Source: Vibrio tetraodonis
Lineage (GTDB): Bacteria > Pseudomonadota > Gammaproteobacteria > Enterobacterales > Vibrionaceae
Assembly: GCF_003350295.1 (NCBI RefSeq)
Contig: NZ_QLYY01000011.1
Span: forward strand, 124,001 to 188,000
Direction of reading: 5' to 3'
DNA: 64,000 nt
Position numbers and translations under genes: made by a program. Shown one piece after another: positions 29,195 to 37,760 of this stretch (positions are counted from its first letter, which is position 1; each line of letters opens with the position of its first letter). The notes under the pieces are model-generated. The model saw nothing but the letters and a program-made list of their open reading frames with translations, was not told the origin of the DNA and did not search any database.

Positions 29195-29578
29195 TTAAAT
29201 TACAACAAGTACAATTAGGGAAATAAATATCACGGCTGTCCATTGAGCCATTATGATAAGCTTTTTGTCGATGAGCTTATCTTTGAGCCGAATAGGCACC
29301 ACTTGAGGCATCATGCTAAAGAAGGTTTGTGCATGAAAAAGGCTGCCGATTAACGCAACGATATTAATCAAAATAACAATAGGATTTGCCATAAACTCAA
29401 GCCACGCTTGCCATGCTTCAGGACCTTTGACTAGCGAGCCTAAGCCAATCAGCAGAAAAATAGTAAATAAAACTAAGGGCAAAACGGTTGCTTCTCTCAA
29501 CATATAGAAGCGGTAGAAGGGATGACTTTTCCACCAACTTGGGGTCATTTCTCGGACATAAGGTTTTCGATTACTCAT
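29195..29578 (-). CDS. frdC: Fumarate reductase membrane anchor subunit C
   Basis: This is a 127-residue subunit starting MSNRKPYVREMTPSWW, with PFYRFYMLREATVLPL (near residues 21-36), a conserved FrdC stretch containing the quinone-site arginine and glutamate region, and three membrane segments. LFHAQTFFSMMPQVVP supplies the histidine near the quinone site. It begins two bases after frdB stops and precedes frdD by six bases. Confidence 0.94.
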   Translation of the reverse strand: MSNRKPYVREMTPSWWKSHPFYRFYMLREATVLPLVLFTIFLLIGLGSLVKGPEAWQAWLEFMANPIVILINIVALIGSLFHAQTFFSMMPQVVPIRLKDKLIDKKLIIMAQWTAVIFISLIVLVVI

Positions 29579-29580
29579 CC

Positions 29581-30339
29581 TCAGGCCTCCTTCGCTGTTA
29601 ATTTGCCGTCGGGCTTAAGTATTGCAATAACAAAATCCATCGATGATTCGACCTTGCCTTGGTTGACTGCGGCCGCAGGATCGACGTTTTTGGGGCATAC
29701 TTCAGAACAATAACCGACAAAAGTGCATCCCCAAGCTCCGTTAGCACCATTAATCATCGCCATACGCTGCTCTTTACCATTGTCCCGGCTATCTAGGTTA
29801 TAGCGATGGGCTAAAGTGAGTGCAGCAGGCCCGATAAACTCTGGGTTGAGGCCAAATTGAGGGCAGGCCGCATAACATAATCCGCAGTTAATGCATCCGG
29901 CAAACTGTTTATATTTGGCCATTTGTTCTGGGGTTTGTTTATTGGTTCCGTCTTCAGGTTTACGGTCATTACCAATGATATACGGCTTTATTGCTTCGAG
30001 TCGTTCGATAAAAGGCGTCATATCGACGATCAAATCTTTTTCAATTGGGAAGTTAGCCAATGGTTCAATTTTGATGCCGTCTGGGTAATCACGCAAAAAG
30101 CTTTTACATGCCAGCTTTGGCACTCCGTTAACCATGATGCCACAAGAGCCGCATATCGCCATTCGGCATGACCATCGATAGGAGAGGTTTTTGTCCAAAT
30201 TATCTTTGATGTAACCGAGCGCATCTAAGGTAGACATGGTGTTATCAAAGGGAACATCAAACCTTTGCCAATGTGGTTTTGTGTCTTGCTCAGGATCGTA
30301 TCGCAAAATCTCTACTTTTTGGATTCGATTTTCAGACAT
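29581..30339 (-). CDS. frdB: Fumarate reductase iron-sulfur subunit
   Basis: This is a 252-residue electron-transfer subunit. The N-terminal ferredoxin domain has the [2Fe-2S] ligands in [15 protein letters not shown] (near residues 58-72). The C-terminal domain has [12 protein letters not shown] (near residues 149-160) and [17 protein letters not shown] (near residues 205-221) for the [4Fe-4S] and [3Fe-4S] clusters. It passes electrons from menaquinol in FrdCD to FAD in FrdA. The ATG shares one base with the frdA stop codon (TAATG) and has GGAGGG upstream, indicating tight coupling. Confidence 0.97.
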   Translation of the reverse strand: MSENRIQKVEILRYDPEQDTKPHWQRFDVPFDNTMSTLDALGYIKDNLDKNLSYRWSCRMAICGSCGIMVNGVPKLACKSFLRDYPDGIKIEPLANFPIEKDLIVDMTPFIERLEAIKPYIIGNDRKPEDGTNKQTPEQMAKYKQFAGCINCGLCYAACPQFGLNPEFIGPAALTLAHRYNLDSRDNGKEQRMAMINGANGAWGCTFVGYCSEVCPKNVDPAAAVNQGKVESSMDFVIAILKPDGKLTAKEA

Positions 30340-32144
30340 TAGACGCCCTCCTGTACTGATTTTTCATTTTCTTGTGTTGCTACTTTTTCGGCTGCTTCGC
30401 CATATAGACGAGCTTTGGGCTGTGATTTGGTAATAGTGACGTCACTGTAATCAATGTGAGGCTCTGAGTCTTGGCGGTAAAAAGCGAGTGAGTGCTTTAA
30501 AAAATGGATGTCATCTCTTTCAGTGCATCCATCATCGAGGCGCTGGTGGGCGCCTCGCGACTCTTTGCGTAGAAAGGCCGAATGCACCATGGCCTCAGCC
30601 ACCTCTAAGCCATAGCCAACTTCAATTGCATACAGCAGGTCGGTGTTAAATACTTTCCCTTTATCTTTTATACTCACACGTTTGAAGCGCTCCTTAAGCT
30701 CAGCAATCTTATCTATGGTTGCTTGCATCAAATCATATTGACGGTAAATGCCGCAGCCTGCTTCCATCGCATGGCCCATGTCATTGCGTATTTCAGCCCA
30801 GTTCTCATCACCTTCTTGGTTGATTAAGTCGGTGAGGCGCTTTTCGATAGATTGAACTTGTTGAGATATGGATGCTTGGTTCCAACCTTTGAAATTGGTC
30901 GCATGTTTGGCTGCTTGCTCACCAGCAACTCGGCCAAATACAACGAACTCAGCCAATGAGTTAGAGCCGAGACGATTTGCGCCATGAAGCCCTACTGATG
31001 CACATTCACCAACAGCAAATAAGCCTTTAATCCGAGTTTCGCAGTTTGGGTTTGTCTCGATTCCACCCATGGTGTAATGGACGGTTGGACGGATAGGTAT
31101 TGGCTCTTTTGCTGGGTCAACATTGACATAAGCTTTAGCGAGCTCACAGATAAAAGGTAATCGTTCTTGAAGGTAATCTTCGCCCAAGTGACGCAGATCT
31201 AAGTGGACGACGTCTCCAAGAGAATGCTTGATGGTGTTGCCTTTTTGCTGCTCATGCCAAAAGGCTTGTGAAACCTTGTCGCGAGGACCCAGTTCCATGT
31301 ATTTATTTTTTGGCTGGCCAACAGGTGTTTCAGGCCCCATGCCATAATCTTGTAAATATCGATAACCATTTTTATTGACTATGATCCCCCCTTCACCACG
31401 GCAACCTTCAGTCATTAAAATACCTGTACCAGGTAAGCCAGTTGGATGATATTGAACAAACTCCATATCTCGCAATGGAACACCGTGGCGGTAAGCCATC
31501 GCCATACCATCCCCAGTCACAATACCGCCGTTAGTATTGCAGTGGTAAACACGGCCAGCTCCGCCTGTGGCTAACACAACAGATTTGGCTTTGATGGTGA
31601 TGAGTTCACCCTCTGACATCCGAATCGCAACCAGTCCTTGTATTTCACCTTGGTCAACAAGCAGGTCGACAACAAAGTACTCATCTAACCTTCTAATATT
31701 TTTATACTTAATTGAGGTTTGAAATAGGGTGTGCAGCATATGAAAGCCAGTTTTATCGGCCGCGAACCAAGTTCGTTCGACTTTCATGCCGCCAAAGCGT
31801 CTCACGTTGACTTCACCGTCTGCTTTACGACTCCAAGGACAGCCCCATTGCTCCATTTGGATCATTTCACGAGTTGCGTTTTCTACAAAATATTCAACGA
31901 CATCCTGTTCACATAACCAATCTCCTCCTCCTACGGTATCGTTGAAGTGATTGTCTAAGCTGTCTTCATCCTTGATAACTGCTGCTGAGCCACCCTCTGC
32001 CGCCACTGTATGTGAGCGCATAGGGTAAACCTTAGAGATCAGTGCAATGTCTAAGTCTGGGTTTGCTTCAGCGGCTGCAATGGCAGTACGAAGACCGGCG
32101 CCGCCTGCACCAATGACTGCGATATCTGTGGTGATGGTTTTCAC
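30339..32144 (-). CDS. frdA: Fumarate reductase flavoprotein subunit
   Basis: This is a 601-residue subunit that reduces fumarate to succinate in anaerobic respiration. [15 protein letters not shown] (near residues 12-26) binds [12 protein letters not shown] (near residues 44-52) includes the histidine that carries covalent [12 protein letters not shown] contains the proton-shuttle arginine, and [10 protein letters not shown] and [20 protein letters not shown] complete the active site. It is the first gene of frdABCD and diverges from epmA across 386 bases, an arrangement also found in E. coli. Confidence 0.97.
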   Translation of the reverse strand: MKTITTDIAVIGAGGAGLRTAIAAAEANPDLDIALISKVYPMRSHTVAAEGGSAAVIKDEDSLDNHFNDTVGGGDWLCEQDVVEYFVENATREMIQMEQWGCPWSRKADGEVNVRRFGGMKVERTWFAADKTGFHMLHTLFQTSIKYKNIRRLDEYFVVDLLVDQGEIQGLVAIRMSEGELITIKAKSVVLATGGAGRVYHCNTNGGIVTGDGMAMAYRHGVPLRDMEFVQYHPTGLPGTGILMTEGCRGEGGIIVNKNGYRYLQDYGMGPETPVGQPKNKYMELGPRDKVSQAFWHEQQKGNTIKHSLGDVVHLDLRHLGEDYLQERLPFICELAKAYVNVDPAKEPIPIRPTVHYTMGGIETNPNCETRIKGLFAVGECASVGLHGANRLGSNSLAEFVVFGRVAGEQAAKHATNFKGWNQASISQQVQSIEKRLTDLINQEGDENWAEIRNDMGHAMEAGCGIYRQYDLMQATIDKIAELKERFKRVSIKDKGKVFNTDLLYAIEVGYGLEVAEAMVHSAFLRKESRGAHQRLDDGCTERDDIHFLKHSLAFYRQDSEPHIDYSDVTITKSQPKARLYGEAAEKVATQENEKSVQEGV

Positions 32145-32530
32145 AGTTACCCTCCGGTAGGAATCGGCGGAGTGAACCGCCTGTTATTGTCAATAGAGAA
32201 AACCTTAAAAAGGCTAGGGTTAGTGTAAAAGACAGGCATAAAGCAAATATTGATGCATTTAGGTTTTTGCTCAGGTAGTCAGGAGGTTTGAGTGAAAAAT
32301 GCGCGTAATGTGAGGGCTGTCACGGCATACTTTTACTTCACTTGTCCATCCCCAAGATACGCTAAGGTTGAATAAAAAAAGCTAAGGCCAACCTTTTTCT
32401 TGTCGGCGAGATAAATCACGTGTTGATTAGTTAGTCATTAAAACTCACTTACAAGTGGTCTAAACTTGCAAATTCAAGTAAAGATGATAGTTTCCCATCT
32501 CACTTTATTTATACACATGAGTAGTCAGAC
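32145..32530. other. Intergenic region between divergent frdA and epmA
   Basis: This 386-base region must carry promoters for both directions. FNR control of frd would be expected from E. coli, but I found no convincing TTGAT-N4-ATCAA site, only half-site-like TTGAT at 32249 and near 32422. I see no gene or RNA here. Confidence 0.4.
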
Positions 32531-33502
32531 ATGCACACACCTTGGCAACCTGCGGCGTCGCTTGAGTTGCTTAAATTGAGGGCCAAATTATTTGGTCAGA
32601 TACGTCAGTTTTTTGCTGATCGTGCAGTATTGGAAGTGGATACCCCAGCCTTAAGTCATGCCACAGTAACAGATAGGCATTTGCATACTTTCAAAACTAA
32701 ATTTGTTGGTCCCAATTATGCCAATGGGCAAGCTTTGTATTTGATGACTAGTCCAGAATTTCACATGAAGCGCCTATTGGTCTCTGGAAGCGGATGTATC
32801 TATCAGATTTGTAAAGCGTTTAGGAATGAAGAAAGCGGGCGTTACCATAACCCTGAGTTTACTATGTTGGAGTGGTATCGGGTTGGCTTTGACCATCATC
32901 AGTTAATGGATGAAATGGATGAGCTACTTAAAGTGACTCTCAAAGTAAAATCAACCTACCGCATGACATACCAACAGGCATTTTTAAGTCAATTAGGTAT
33001 ATGTCCTTTAGAAGCTCCGATGACTGAGTTAAAAGAAAGTGCGTGTGCTCTAGGACTTGGTGATATTGCAAAGGAGGAGACAAATCGAGACACGCTACTT
33101 CAGTTGCTATTTAATCTTGGTGTTGAATCTCAGATTGGTCAGGATCAGCCAGTGTTTATCTATAACTTTCCTGCATCGCAAGCGGCATTGGCTAAAATTA
33201 GCCCGCAAGACCCTAGAGTTGCTGAGCGATTTGAGGTCTATTTTAAAGGGGTAGAACTGGCGAATGGCTTTCATGAGTTAGATAGTGCGGCTGAACAGCT
33301 AAAGCGCTTTGAAGATGATAATCGCATGCGACAATCTTTAGGCCTGCCCGAACAGCCGATTGACTATCGATTACTTGAAGCATTAGAGGCTGGTTTGCCT
33401 CAGTGCGCAGGTATTGCTTTGGGCATAGACCGATTAATGATGTTGGCAAATCAGGCCGATCACATCGAGCAAGTATTGGCTTTTCCTTTCGATAGAGCGT
33501 GA
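32531..33502 (+). CDS. epmA: Elongation factor P--(R)-beta-lysine ligase
   Basis: This is a 323-residue protein resembling the catalytic domain of class II lysyl-tRNA synthetase without the anticodon-binding domain. [20 protein letters not shown], the motif-2 region [21 protein letters not shown] (split here near residues 97-117) and motif 3 [18 protein letters not shown] are present. It attaches beta-lysine to a lysine of EF-P, which helps translation of proline-rich stretches. The start ATG lies at 32531 with weak ribosome-binding sequence. Its partners efp and epmB are not in this window. Confidence 0.93.
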   Translation: MHTPWQPAASLELLKLRAKLFGQIRQFFADRAVLEVDTPALSHATVTDRHLHTFKTKFVGPNYANGQALYLMTSPEFHMKRLLVSGSGCIYQICKAFRNEESGRYHNPEFTMLEWYRVGFDHHQLMDEMDELLKVTLKVKSTYRMTYQQAFLSQLGICPLEAPMTELKESACALGLGDIAKEETNRDTLLQLLFNLGVESQIGQDQPVFIYNFPASQAALAKISPQDPRVAERFEVYFKGVELANGFHELDSAAEQLKRFEDDNRMRQSLGLPEQPIDYRLLEALEAGLPQCAGIALGIDRLMMLANQADHIEQVLAFPFDRA

Positions 33503-33568
33503 TTCTCTAGCTTATGTCTCGCTAAGCGAGGACATCCTCGTTATACTGCCAGTCTAAATTTACATTTC

Positions 33569-33593
33569 AGAGCCGCTGTCGATTAGCGGCTCT
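33569..33593. other. Strong hairpin between epmA and the rhodanese gene
   Basis: AGAGCCGCT (33569-33577) and AGCGGCTCT (33585-33593) form a perfect 9-bp GC-rich stem with a 7-base loop. No T run follows, so it may be an atypical terminator or a leader structure of the next gene, whose ATG is 21 bases downstream. Confidence 0.5.
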
Positions 33594-33613
33594 AGTATCG
33601 AAGAGCGCAGGAC

Positions 33614-34048
33614 ATGCAAGAGTACATCGCATTTTTTCAAGAAAATATGATCCTTTCTTTGGTTTGGGTAGGCATATTGATTGCCCTTATCATGAACATA
33701 GTGAAATCAAGCACAGCAGCTTACAGAGAAATTACCGCCTCACAGACCACATATTTGATGAATCGAGAGCAAGGCGTTGTGGTTGATATTCGCAGTAAAG
33801 AAGACTTCCGAAAGGGTCATATTACGGACGCAGTTCACATTTTACCTTCTGATATTAAAGCTGGTAACTTGGGTAAACTTGAAAATCAGAAATCTAACCC
33901 AATTATCGTGGTATGCCAGACAGGCCAATCATCGCAAGAAAGTGCGAATCTTCTTGCAAAAGGTGGATTTGAAAATGTCAGTCTACTTAAGAATGGCCTT
34001 ATTGCTTGGAATGAAGCAAACCTACCCTTGGTGAAAGGCAAAAAATAA
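33614..34048 (+). CDS. yibN: Membrane-anchored rhodanese-domain protein (YibN-like)
   Basis: This is a 144-residue protein with one N-terminal membrane segment (about residues 12-31) and a cytoplasmic rhodanese domain (about residues 40-138). The active-site loop VVCQTGQSSQESA, with the catalytic cysteine near residue 98, follows a VVDIRSKEDFRKGHI motif. It could carry sulfane sulfur; its substrate is unknown. It lies directly upstream of secB, as yibN does in E. coli, which supports the name. Confidence 0.88.
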   Translation: MQEYIAFFQENMILSLVWVGILIALIMNIVKSSTAAYREITASQTTYLMNREQGVVVDIRSKEDFRKGHITDAVHILPSDIKAGNLGKLENQKSNPIIVVCQTGQSSQESANLLAKGGFENVSLLKNGLIAWNEANLPLVKGKK

Positions 34049-34182
34049 TTTTCAATGGTTTTAGACGTTGCTTGATATCGTAGCGTTTGTTTGAGAGGCG
34101 TGAGCTCATAATTATCACTGAGTTCGTGAGTAAACCTCTCTTTAAGTCTAAAGTAGACAACTCGATTACAAAGGATTTTAAA

Positions 34183-34650
34183 ATGGCTGAAGCAGCACCA
34201 CAACAAGAAGCTCAAAACTTCGCAATTCAACGTATCTTTCTAAAAGATGTGTCTTTTGAAGCGCCTAACTCTCCAGGTATGTTTCAAAAAGATTGGCAGC
34301 CAGATGTAAAGCTTGACCTAGATACTCAAAGCCGTGAGCTTGGTGAGGGAGTGTACGAAGTTGTACTTCGCTTGACTGTGACAGTTAAAAATGCTGAAGA
34401 AACGGCATTTTTGTGTGAAGTTCAGCAGGGCGGCATCTTCACAGCAGAAAAAATGGAGTCAGGTCAGCTTGCTCACTGTTTAGGTGCGTTCTGCCCGAAT
34501 ATCCTTTTCCCATATGCGCGCGAAACTATTTCAAGCCTAGTGGTTAAAGGTACTTTCCCGCAGCTAAACCTTGCGCCTGTTAACTTTGACGCCTTGTTCA
34601 TGAACTACTTGCAGCAGCAAGCTCAAGAAGAAGGTAAAGCGGAAGCTTAA
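34183..34650 (+). CDS. secB: Protein-export chaperone SecB
   Basis: This is a 155-residue tetrameric chaperone. The start at ATG 34183 ([19 protein letters not shown]) follows AAGGA; a 32-codon extension to 34087 is not supported. [22 protein letters not shown] and [15 protein letters not shown] are conserved SecB motifs, and the acidic C-terminus ([10 protein letters not shown]) is the SecA-binding tail. It keeps preproteins unfolded for SecA. It is followed by a terminator and then gpsA. Confidence 0.96.
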   Translation: MAEAAPQQEAQNFAIQRIFLKDVSFEAPNSPGMFQKDWQPDVKLDLDTQSRELGEGVYEVVLRLTVTVKNAEETAFLCEVQQGGIFTAEKMESGQLAHCLGAFCPNILFPYARETISSLVVKGTFPQLNLAPVNFDALFMNYLQQQAQEEGKAEA

Positions 34651-34693
34651 TCATCAAAAACGATGACAGGGACAAAAAGCCCTAACGTTAAAT

Positions 34694-34736
34694 AAAATGC
34701 ACAGAGCAATCATATCGATATGCACTGTGCATTTTT
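34694..34736 (+). terminator. Terminator after secB
   Basis: AAAATGCACAG (34694-34704) pairs with CTGTGCATTTT (34725-34735) with T continuing. The loop contains its own palindrome CATATCGATATG (34711-34722), so a branched or extended stem is possible. Confidence 0.65.
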
Positions 34737-34854
34737 CATTTGCGACGTACAATATTGCTTAGCTTCTGATAACCTATTTACTATCAGGATAAATATTTAA
34801 TTTAACGACCCAAGTCTATGGCGTCATAGTCTTTAATAGGACTCAGGTACACTC

Positions 34855-35889
34855 ATGACAGACACACACAGCATGAATAACGACAGTAAAAATATAGCCA
34901 TGGCGGTACTTGGTGCGGGCTCTTATGGAACATCACTCGCGATATCATTGGCACGAAATGGTGCGCATGTGATGCTGTGGGGGCATGATCCTGAGCATAT
35001 GGCACGCTTGCAATCTGATCGAGCCAATCATGCCTTTTTGCCAGGAATAGAATTCCCTTCGTCTCTGATAATAGAGCCTGATTTGGCAAAGGTGGTAAAA
35101 GCTAGTCGGGACTTGCTTGTTGTCGTACCAAGCCACGTATTTTCTGATGTACTAGCTAAAGTTCACCCTCACCTTCGCTCTGATTCTAGATTGTGCTGGG
35201 CAACCAAAGGACTTGAACCTGAGACAGGGCGTTTGCTTCAAGATGTTGCTAAAGAAATTATTGGCGATACCTATCCTTTAGCCGTTCTATCTGGGCCGAC
35301 GTTTGCCAAAGAGTTAGCAATGGGTATGCCTACAGCAATATCCGTTGCTTCACCCGATCAAGACTTTGTTACAGATCTTCAAGACCAGATACATTGCAGT
35401 AAGACCTTTCGAGTGTATGCCAATAGCGATTTTATCGGCATGCAGCTTGGGGGCGCGGTTAAGAATGTGATTGCAATTGGTGCTGGCATGTCTGATGGGA
35501 TAGGCTTTGGTGCCAATGCTCGCACCGCGCTGATCACCCGAGGACTTGCTGAGATGACTCGACTTGGCACAGCGCTTGGAGCTCAAGCTGAGACGTTTAT
35601 GGGCATGGCTGGACTTGGTGATCTGGTTTTGACTTGTACCGACAACCAGTCTCGTAACCGCCGTTTTGGGCTGGCATTAGGAGAAGGTAAAGGGGTGCAA
35701 GTGGCACAGGATGAGATTGGTCAGGTAGTTGAAGGATATCGTAACACTAAAGAAGTATGGTTACTGTCAAAAAGGGTAGGGGTTGAACTGCCAATCGTTG
35801 ACCAAATATACCAAGTGTTGTATCAAGGTAAAGATGCGCACCTTGCTGCAAGAGATTTGCTTGCTCGTGATAAAAAAGCAGAAGCCTAA
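34855..35889 (+). CDS. gpsA: Glycerol-3-phosphate dehydrogenase [NAD(P)+]
   Basis: This is a 344-residue enzyme that reduces dihydroxyacetone phosphate to sn-glycerol 3-phosphate for phospholipid synthesis. The Rossmann motif [12 protein letters not shown] is near residues 18-29, followed by [17 protein letters not shown], the catalytic lysine in [15 protein letters not shown], and [20 protein letters not shown]. The N-terminus is about ten residues longer than usual; a second Met at residue 7 is an alternative start. It lies between secB and cysE as in E. coli. Confidence 0.95.
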   Translation: MTDTHSMNNDSKNIAMAVLGAGSYGTSLAISLARNGAHVMLWGHDPEHMARLQSDRANHAFLPGIEFPSSLIIEPDLAKVVKASRDLLVVVPSHVFSDVLAKVHPHLRSDSRLCWATKGLEPETGRLLQDVAKEIIGDTYPLAVLSGPTFAKELAMGMPTAISVASPDQDFVTDLQDQIHCSKTFRVYANSDFIGMQLGGAVKNVIAIGAGMSDGIGFGANARTALITRGLAEMTRLGTALGAQAETFMGMAGLGDLVLTCTDNQSRNRRFGLALGEGKGVQVAQDEIGQVVEGYRNTKEVWLLSKRVGVELPIVDQIYQVLYQGKDAHLAARDLLARDKKAEA

Positions 35890-35910
35890 AGCTGTGCAAT
35901 ATTAGGCTTC
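35881..35910. other. Hairpin spanning the gpsA stop codon
   Basis: GAAGCCTAA (35881-35889), which includes the TAA stop, is an exact reverse complement of TTAGGCTTC (35902-35910). A further palindrome CAAGGCGCCTTG follows at 35910-35921. No T run is present. It may tune or protect the gpsA-cysE junction. Confidence 0.5.
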
Positions 35911-35946
35911 AAGGCGCCTTGTAGTAGTCAAATGTAAGGTTTAGAA

Positions 35947-36768
35947 ATGAAACATTGTGAGAAACAGAAAGTTTGGCAAGCGGTGGTAAGGGAGGCTCGT
36001 GACTTATCCGAGCAGGAGCCCATGCTAGCCAGCTTTTATCATGCGACTATCATTAAGCATGACAGTTTGGCTTCGGCGTTAAGTTACATCTTAGCCAATA
36101 AACTTAATACGACTTCGATGCCTGCAATGGCTGTCCGTGAAGTGATTGAAGAAGCCTTCAGTACTGATCACTCAATTATTGAAGCTGCCGCTTGTGATAT
36201 TTGTGCGACGGTCAACCGTGATCCTGCTGTTTCCATGTATTCAATGCCTTTGCTTTATTTGAAAGGCTACCATGCACTGCAAGGGTATCGCGTGGCGAAT
36301 TGGCTATGGAAACAAGGGCGAGTTGCTCTTGCGACTTATTTGCAGAATCAAATTTCGGTGGCTTGTCAGGTGGATATTCATCCAGCGGCGCGCATAGGTC
36401 AGGGCATCATGCTCGATCACGCAACAGGCATTGTGATTGGCGAAACTGCTGTTGTCGAGAATGACGTATCAATCCTTCAAGATGTTACATTAGGTGGTAC
36501 TGGTAAAGCTTGTGGTGATCGACACCCGAAAATACGTGAAGGCGTCATGATTGGTGCAGGGGCCAAAATTCTTGGCAATATTGAAGTTGGGGAAGGGGCT
36601 AAGATTGGTTCTTGCTCTGTGGTGCTACAACCTGTGCCGCCACATACAACTGCTGCTGGTGTGCCCGCTAAGATTGTGGGTAGGCCCAAAACCGATAAAC
36701 CATCGCTTGATATGGACCAGCAATTTAATGGACGTTCACAAAGCTTTGTGGGTGGTGATGGTATCTAA
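35947..36768 (+). CDS. cysE: Serine O-acetyltransferase
   Basis: This is a 273-residue enzyme that acetylates serine in cysteine synthesis. The N-terminal helical domain (about residues 1-140) is followed by the left-handed beta-helix of hexapeptide repeats, with HPAARIGQGIMLDHATGIVIGE (split near residues 144-165) holding the catalytic histidine, DVTLGGTGK, and GAGAKILGNIEVGEGAKIG. The C-terminal tail ends in GGDGI; a C-terminal isoleucine is typical of forms that bind CysK. It converges with aphA over a shared terminator. Confidence 0.96.
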   Translation: MKHCEKQKVWQAVVREARDLSEQEPMLASFYHATIIKHDSLASALSYILANKLNTTSMPAMAVREVIEEAFSTDHSIIEAAACDICATVNRDPAVSMYSMPLLYLKGYHALQGYRVANWLWKQGRVALATYLQNQISVACQVDIHPAARIGQGIMLDHATGIVIGETAVVENDVSILQDVTLGGTGKACGDRHPKIREGVMIGAGAKILGNIEVGEGAKIGSCSVVLQPVPPHTTAAGVPAKIVGRPKTDKPSLDMDQQFNGRSQSFVGGDGI

Positions 36769-36787
36769 ACGACCATATTTATTCGAT

Positions 36788-36818
36788 AAAAAAGGTTGGT
36801 GCTATGCCAACCTTTTTT
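36788..36818. terminator. Bidirectional terminator between cysE and aphA
   Basis: AAAAAAGGTTGG (36788-36799) and CCAACCTTTTTT (36807-36818) pair perfectly around a 7-base loop. A and T runs on either side fit convergent transcription. Confidence 0.93.
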
Positions 36819-36826
36819 GATCTTGC

Positions 36827-37366
36827 TTATGCCAGAGCTGTCAGCTCTGCAAGTACTTCTTCTGCCCACTCTACCCAAGCTTGGCGCACGAGTAGGTTGC
36901 GACGAAGTGTTAAGCGCTCAAGACGCTGCTGTTTGTCGAGAGTTGCAGGTTTAGAATAGTAAGCGCTTTCAATCTCTTTGTAATGCGAGACAAGCTTACG
37001 AGATTCCTCGACCAGCTCAGCAAGTTGTTGATGGTAAGGTGCAGAGGGCTGCACAGCGCATGCCATCAATTTAGCACAGAACTCATCGCGAACGGTTGGA
37101 TGAGCTGTTGGTTGATCGAACCATTCTCCGAGTGCGACTCGTCCCGCATCTGTGATTGAATATACTTTGCGGTCGGGTTTGCCTTCTTGGGGCTCAAGTA
37201 CGCAAGTAACGAGTTTGTTCTGAGCCATTTTGTTGAGCTCACGATAAACCTGTTGATGACTTGCTTTCCAAAAGTAGCCAATGGTGGCTGAAAATTCTTT
37301 GGTGATATCATATCCAGTGGCATCGCGTGTGCTTAGAACTGTTAGGATAACGTGTGGTAATGACAT
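36827..37366 (-). CDS. aphA: Quorum-sensing regulator AphA (PadR family)
   Basis: This is a 179-residue PadR-type winged-helix regulator. MSLPHVILTVLSTRDATGYD and ITKEFSATIGYFWKASHQQV are almost the V. cholerae AphA sequence as I remember it; the C-terminal antiparallel coiled coil (about residues 110-179) mediates dimerisation. AphA is the low-cell-density master regulator of vibrios. The start at ATG 37364-37366 gives the known length; an upstream extension to 37432 is rejected. Neighbours cysE and ppc match the V. cholerae order. The long leader contains a LuxR-type site and a hairpin, listed separately. Confidence 0.95.
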   Translation of the reverse strand: MSLPHVILTVLSTRDATGYDITKEFSATIGYFWKASHQQVYRELNKMAQNKLVTCVLEPQEGKPDRKVYSITDAGRVALGEWFDQPTAHPTVRDEFCAKLMACAVQPSAPYHQQLAELVEESRKLVSHYKEIESAYYSKPATLDKQQRLERLTLRRNLLVRQAWVEWAEEVLAELTALA

Positions 37367-37458
37367 GTCTTTAATCCAAATGGTCAAATAAATACTAATA
37401 ACTGCTTTGCTACTGTTGTGCTTCTTTGGCACTTATCATCAGTAGAGACACAAGCAGC

Positions 37459-37473
37459 GCCAACAATGTTGGC
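37459..37473 (-). promoter_or_regulatory. Hairpin in the aphA leader
   Basis: GCCAAC (37459-37464) and GTTGGC (37468-37473) form a 6-bp stem with a 3-base loop about 95 bases upstream of aphA. If transcribed it would lie in the 5' untranslated region, where Qrr small RNAs are known to act in other vibrios; pairing here is unproven. Confidence 0.4.
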
Positions 37474-37600
37474 CATGTCACCTTAAAAGCCGTTTTATCA
37501 CCTAGAGCGATCTGTAATTTTATTATTCATCGCAAAGGAGAAGTATTATATCTAAATAATAAGCATAAAGTAGAATAGAAGGGCCGATAATGGTAAAAAA

Positions 37601-37619
37601 CTGATAATTAACTCAATAA
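37601..37619 (-). promoter_or_regulatory. Possible LuxR/HapR-type binding site upstream of aphA
   Basis: On the minus strand the sequence reads TTATTGAGTTAATTATCAG, which resembles the LuxR-family consensus TTATTGAT-N-TTATCAATAA. In vibrios LuxR/HapR represses aphA at high cell density, so the site is in the expected place, about 235 bases upstream of the start codon. Confidence 0.55.
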
Positions 37620-37760
37620 ATCATTTTATCAGCATAATATTCTAAACTTTTACTTTTTTAGTTTTTCTTTTGGTTTTTTGTTTTTATGTATTTGGTGTTT
37701 TTAGCATCAGATGCATTGGGGCTGTCGATTAAATCAGCCCCAAATCATAGTTCACTGCGA

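Larger units (their letters stand above)
37367..37760. other. 394-base regulatory region between ppc 3' end and aphA start
   Basis: No gene is visible. It carries the aphA leader hairpin and the LuxR-type site. The ppc-proximal third is AT-rich with T runs (37650-37690) that may include the end of the ppc transcript. Confidence 0.5.

Noticed and set aside
32245..32440. TTGAT half-sites as FNR boxes for frdA
   Set aside because: Neither has the partner ATCAA at the required distance.
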